Under the pieces are notes generated by a model. That model saw nothing but the letters and a program-made list of their open reading frames with translations. It was not told the DNA's origin and did not search any database. Of a stretch of 5,233 nt of DNA, positions 5,224 to 5,233 are shown in pieces. The translations under genes and the position numbers were made by a program. The stretch spans positions 1 through 5,233 of the forward strand of contig JAYVKG010000236.1 of NCBI GenBank assembly GCA_043768625.1, in the 5' to 3' direction. Source of the DNA: UKL13-2 sp043768625. Lineage in GTDB: Bacteria; Pseudomonadota; Gammaproteobacteria; Burkholderiales; Usitatibacteraceae. Position 1 is the first letter of the stretch; each line of letters starts with the position of its first letter.

Positions 5224-5233
5224 TGCCAATCCC

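Noticed and set aside
5192..5233. Short protein-like frames on the minus strand at the right edge (for example W-H-E-V-G-C-E-F-R-I-R-A-I-A-G)
   Set aside because: About 15 residues only, and overlapping the proposed IS terminal repeat; too short to support a gene.

Overview
The window suggests a proteobacterium, most likely a betaproteobacterium of the Burkholderiales type. This rests on family resemblance: a secreted Fn3/dockerin protein of a kind recalled from that group, a RidA-family plus cupin pair, and an IS3-family transposase similar to proteobacterial copies. No rRNA, tRNA, CRISPR array or phage gene was found. The taxonomic call is inference and could not be checked by search.

Plus strand, 1-2300: the 3' part of a large gene for an exported, modular surface or secreted protein. 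Its reading frame is open to the left edge, so the true start lies outside the window. The order is an N-terminal domain with a W-R-I-N-E-V-F-S-D-A-D-G-type opening, five fibronectin type III repeats each with a pair of cysteines, a beta-rich linker domain, and a C-terminal type I dockerin with two calcium-binding loops. This long frame has no visible damage.

Minus strand, 2404-3947: the remains of a small metabolic gene set read right to left. First comes a C-terminal piece of an unrecognised protein (3947-3715, probably with one frameshift). Next is a RidA/YjgF-family gene (3552-3063) broken by a single extra base in an A/T run. Last is a single-domain cupin (2868-2404), intact, with a good Shine-Dalgarno. 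The RidA-like and cupin proteins both seem to run on past their usual family ends.

Minus strand, about 3948-5223: a decayed IS3-family insertion sequence of about 1.28 kb, with orfA, an A7 slippery site for -1 frameshifting, and an orfB that still has D, D and E codons but needs four small indels corrected. Short imperfect terminal inverted repeats beginning TGAGGTTG are proposed as its ends. The element seems to have landed inside the gene upstream of the RidA-like gene, leaving only that gene's C-terminal end in the window.

The main theme is a contrast: an intact large surface-protein gene on one strand, and on the other a dying operon and a dying insertion sequence, both with many small indels. 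No clearly new system is visible. The items most worth following are the cysteine-paired Fn3 array with a dockerin, and the IS-interrupted RidA/cupin operon with its unidentified upstream gene.
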